DNA from: Pullulanibacillus sp. KACC 23026
GTDB lineage: Bacteria; Bacillota; Bacilli; Bacillales; Sporolactobacillaceae
DNA length: 64,000 bases
Assembly (NCBI RefSeq): GCF_029094525.1
Contig: NZ_CP119107.1
Location: forward strand, 2,852,001-2,916,000
Reading direction: 5' to 3'
Shown here: positions 63,567 to 64,000 of the stretch, one piece after another
Layout of the letters: every line of letters starts with the position of its first letter
Numbering within the stretch: position 1 is the first letter of the stretch
Program-made: the position numbers and the translations under genes
The notes under the pieces: generated by a model
Seen by the model: only the letters and a program-made list of their open reading frames with translations
What the model was told of the DNA's origin: nothing
Databases searched by the model: none

Positions 63567-63832
63567 TAGGGACAGTCCCCAAATCTGATTTAATTTCAAA
63601 CAAAATTATAGCATAAAGCTAATGGGGACTGTCCCCCTTTTCACATTCCCCATTACATTAAAGGGGTCAGTCCCCCTTTTCATCACATTGAACAACACAA
63701 AAGCCGAAAAACCTTGATTTTTAAGGTTTTCCGGCTTTTTAGGTCTGTCCCCACTTACTTTAAATCGATAAAGCGAAATCAAAGCTTACGGACGTTTTAG
63801 GTTTTCGTGAGGGACTGCCCCCTCTATCGCCC
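63567..63832. repeat. GGGGACTGTCCCC-type intergenic repeat, copy 4 (compound)
   Basis: Two repeats are joined. The first is bounded by GGGACAGTCCCC (63570) and GGGGACTGTCCCCC (63629). The second begins GGGGTCAGTCCCCC (63663), has the hairpin AAAAGCCGAAAAACCTT / AAGGTTTTCCGGCTTTTT, CTGTCCCCACTTACTTTAAA, and ends TGAGGGACTGCCCCC. From the second head onwards it is nearly identical to the copy at 61574. Confidence 0.85.
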
Positions 63833-63835
63833 CCC

Positions 63836-64000
63836 CTATCTAAACTCCGGCGGAATGCGGCGGGCTACACCTGTTATGATAGCGGCTTCTATGACGGCAT
63901 AGCGGACTTTGGAGACGACGGTTTCGTTGAAAATACTTGGAATGATGTATTGCTCGTCTAATTCGGTATCGGTTACGACAGAGGCAATCGCGCGTGCTGC
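63836..64000 (-). CDS. NAD-dependent malic enzyme, C-terminal end (partial)
   Basis: The last 54 codons of a gene that continues beyond the window. The frame reads AARAIASVVTDTELDEQYII, PSIFNETVVSKVRYAVIEAA, ITGVARRIPPEFR and stops. The pattern (AIASLVSDEELNEEYIIPSPFD...A...A...TGVAR) is the end of bacterial NAD-dependent malic enzymes, which decarboxylate malate to pyruvate. The AEC carrier at 60637 is a plausible malate-transport partner. Confidence 0.8.
   Translation of the reverse strand, partial: AARAIASVVTDTELDEQYIIPSIFNETVVSKVRYAVIEAAIITGVARRIPPEFR

Overview
The window looks like a low-GC Firmicute of the order Bacillales (Bacillaceae-like). Shine-Dalgarno sites are strong (AGGAGG, GGGGGA), GTG and TTG starts occur, promoters look SigA-type, and the metabolic genes (gabR-gabT-gabD, YxjG-like methionine synthase, MocR and MerR regulators, AEC carrier near a malic enzyme) are typical of Bacillus relatives. 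No rRNA, tRNA or CRISPR array was seen.

Layout. (1) 0.3-3.9 kb: a minus-strand operon for amide or N-acyl amino acid use (C-N hydrolase, APC permease, M20 amidohydrolase). (2) 4.6-10 kb: a decayed partial copy of gabT, then gabR (minus) and gabT-gabD (plus) around a GabR-type operator. (3) 10.2-22.2 kb: a transketolase remnant, a MerR-controlled ABC exporter, a small membrane protein, an SDR remnant, a divergent prs paralogue, a GMC oxidoreductase and a MetE-like enzyme. Two copies of a 180-bp MITE lie here, each with a perfect 8-bp target duplication. (4) 22.5-32.5 kb: a SWIM/SNF2 helicase, an SDR remnant, a CBS protein, then a graveyard of fragments: an S24 domain present twice, a group II intron tail and a deleted IS4-type element. 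(5) 33-41.6 kb: an apparently intact defence locus, a cytosine-5 methyltransferase convergent with a four-gene operon (MORC/HSP90-like ATPase, Z1 helicase, PD-(D/E)XK protein, AIPR protein). (6) 41.7-46.7 kb: an intact IS1380-family element with exact ends and 5-bp target duplication, followed by a heavily degraded mcrBC. (7) 46.8-52.3 kb: DUF2075 nuclease/helicase plus MazG-like phosphohydrolase, a NERD protein, a TPR protein and zinc-ribbon proteins. (8) 52.4-60.3 kb: a complete Wadjet (Jet) anti-plasmid operon in the order D-A-B-C. (9) 60.6-64 kb: AEC carrier, small hypothetical genes, a DUF6398 gene with an in-frame stop, and the C-terminus of a malic enzyme. The 52-64 kb part is punctuated by a dispersed repeat bounded by GGGGACTGTCCCC/GGGGTCAGTCCCC palindromes.

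How it fits together. About 27 kb (33-60 kb) is a defence island with two whole systems (the MORC-Z1-AIPR methylation system and Wadjet), one probable pair (DUF2075-MazG) and one dead system (McrBC). McrBC cuts 5-methylcytosine DNA and the neighbouring intact system makes 5-methylcytosine, so a plausible history is that the two conflicted and McrBC was lost. The IS1380 copy sits between them, 76 bp upstream of the first gene of the living operon.
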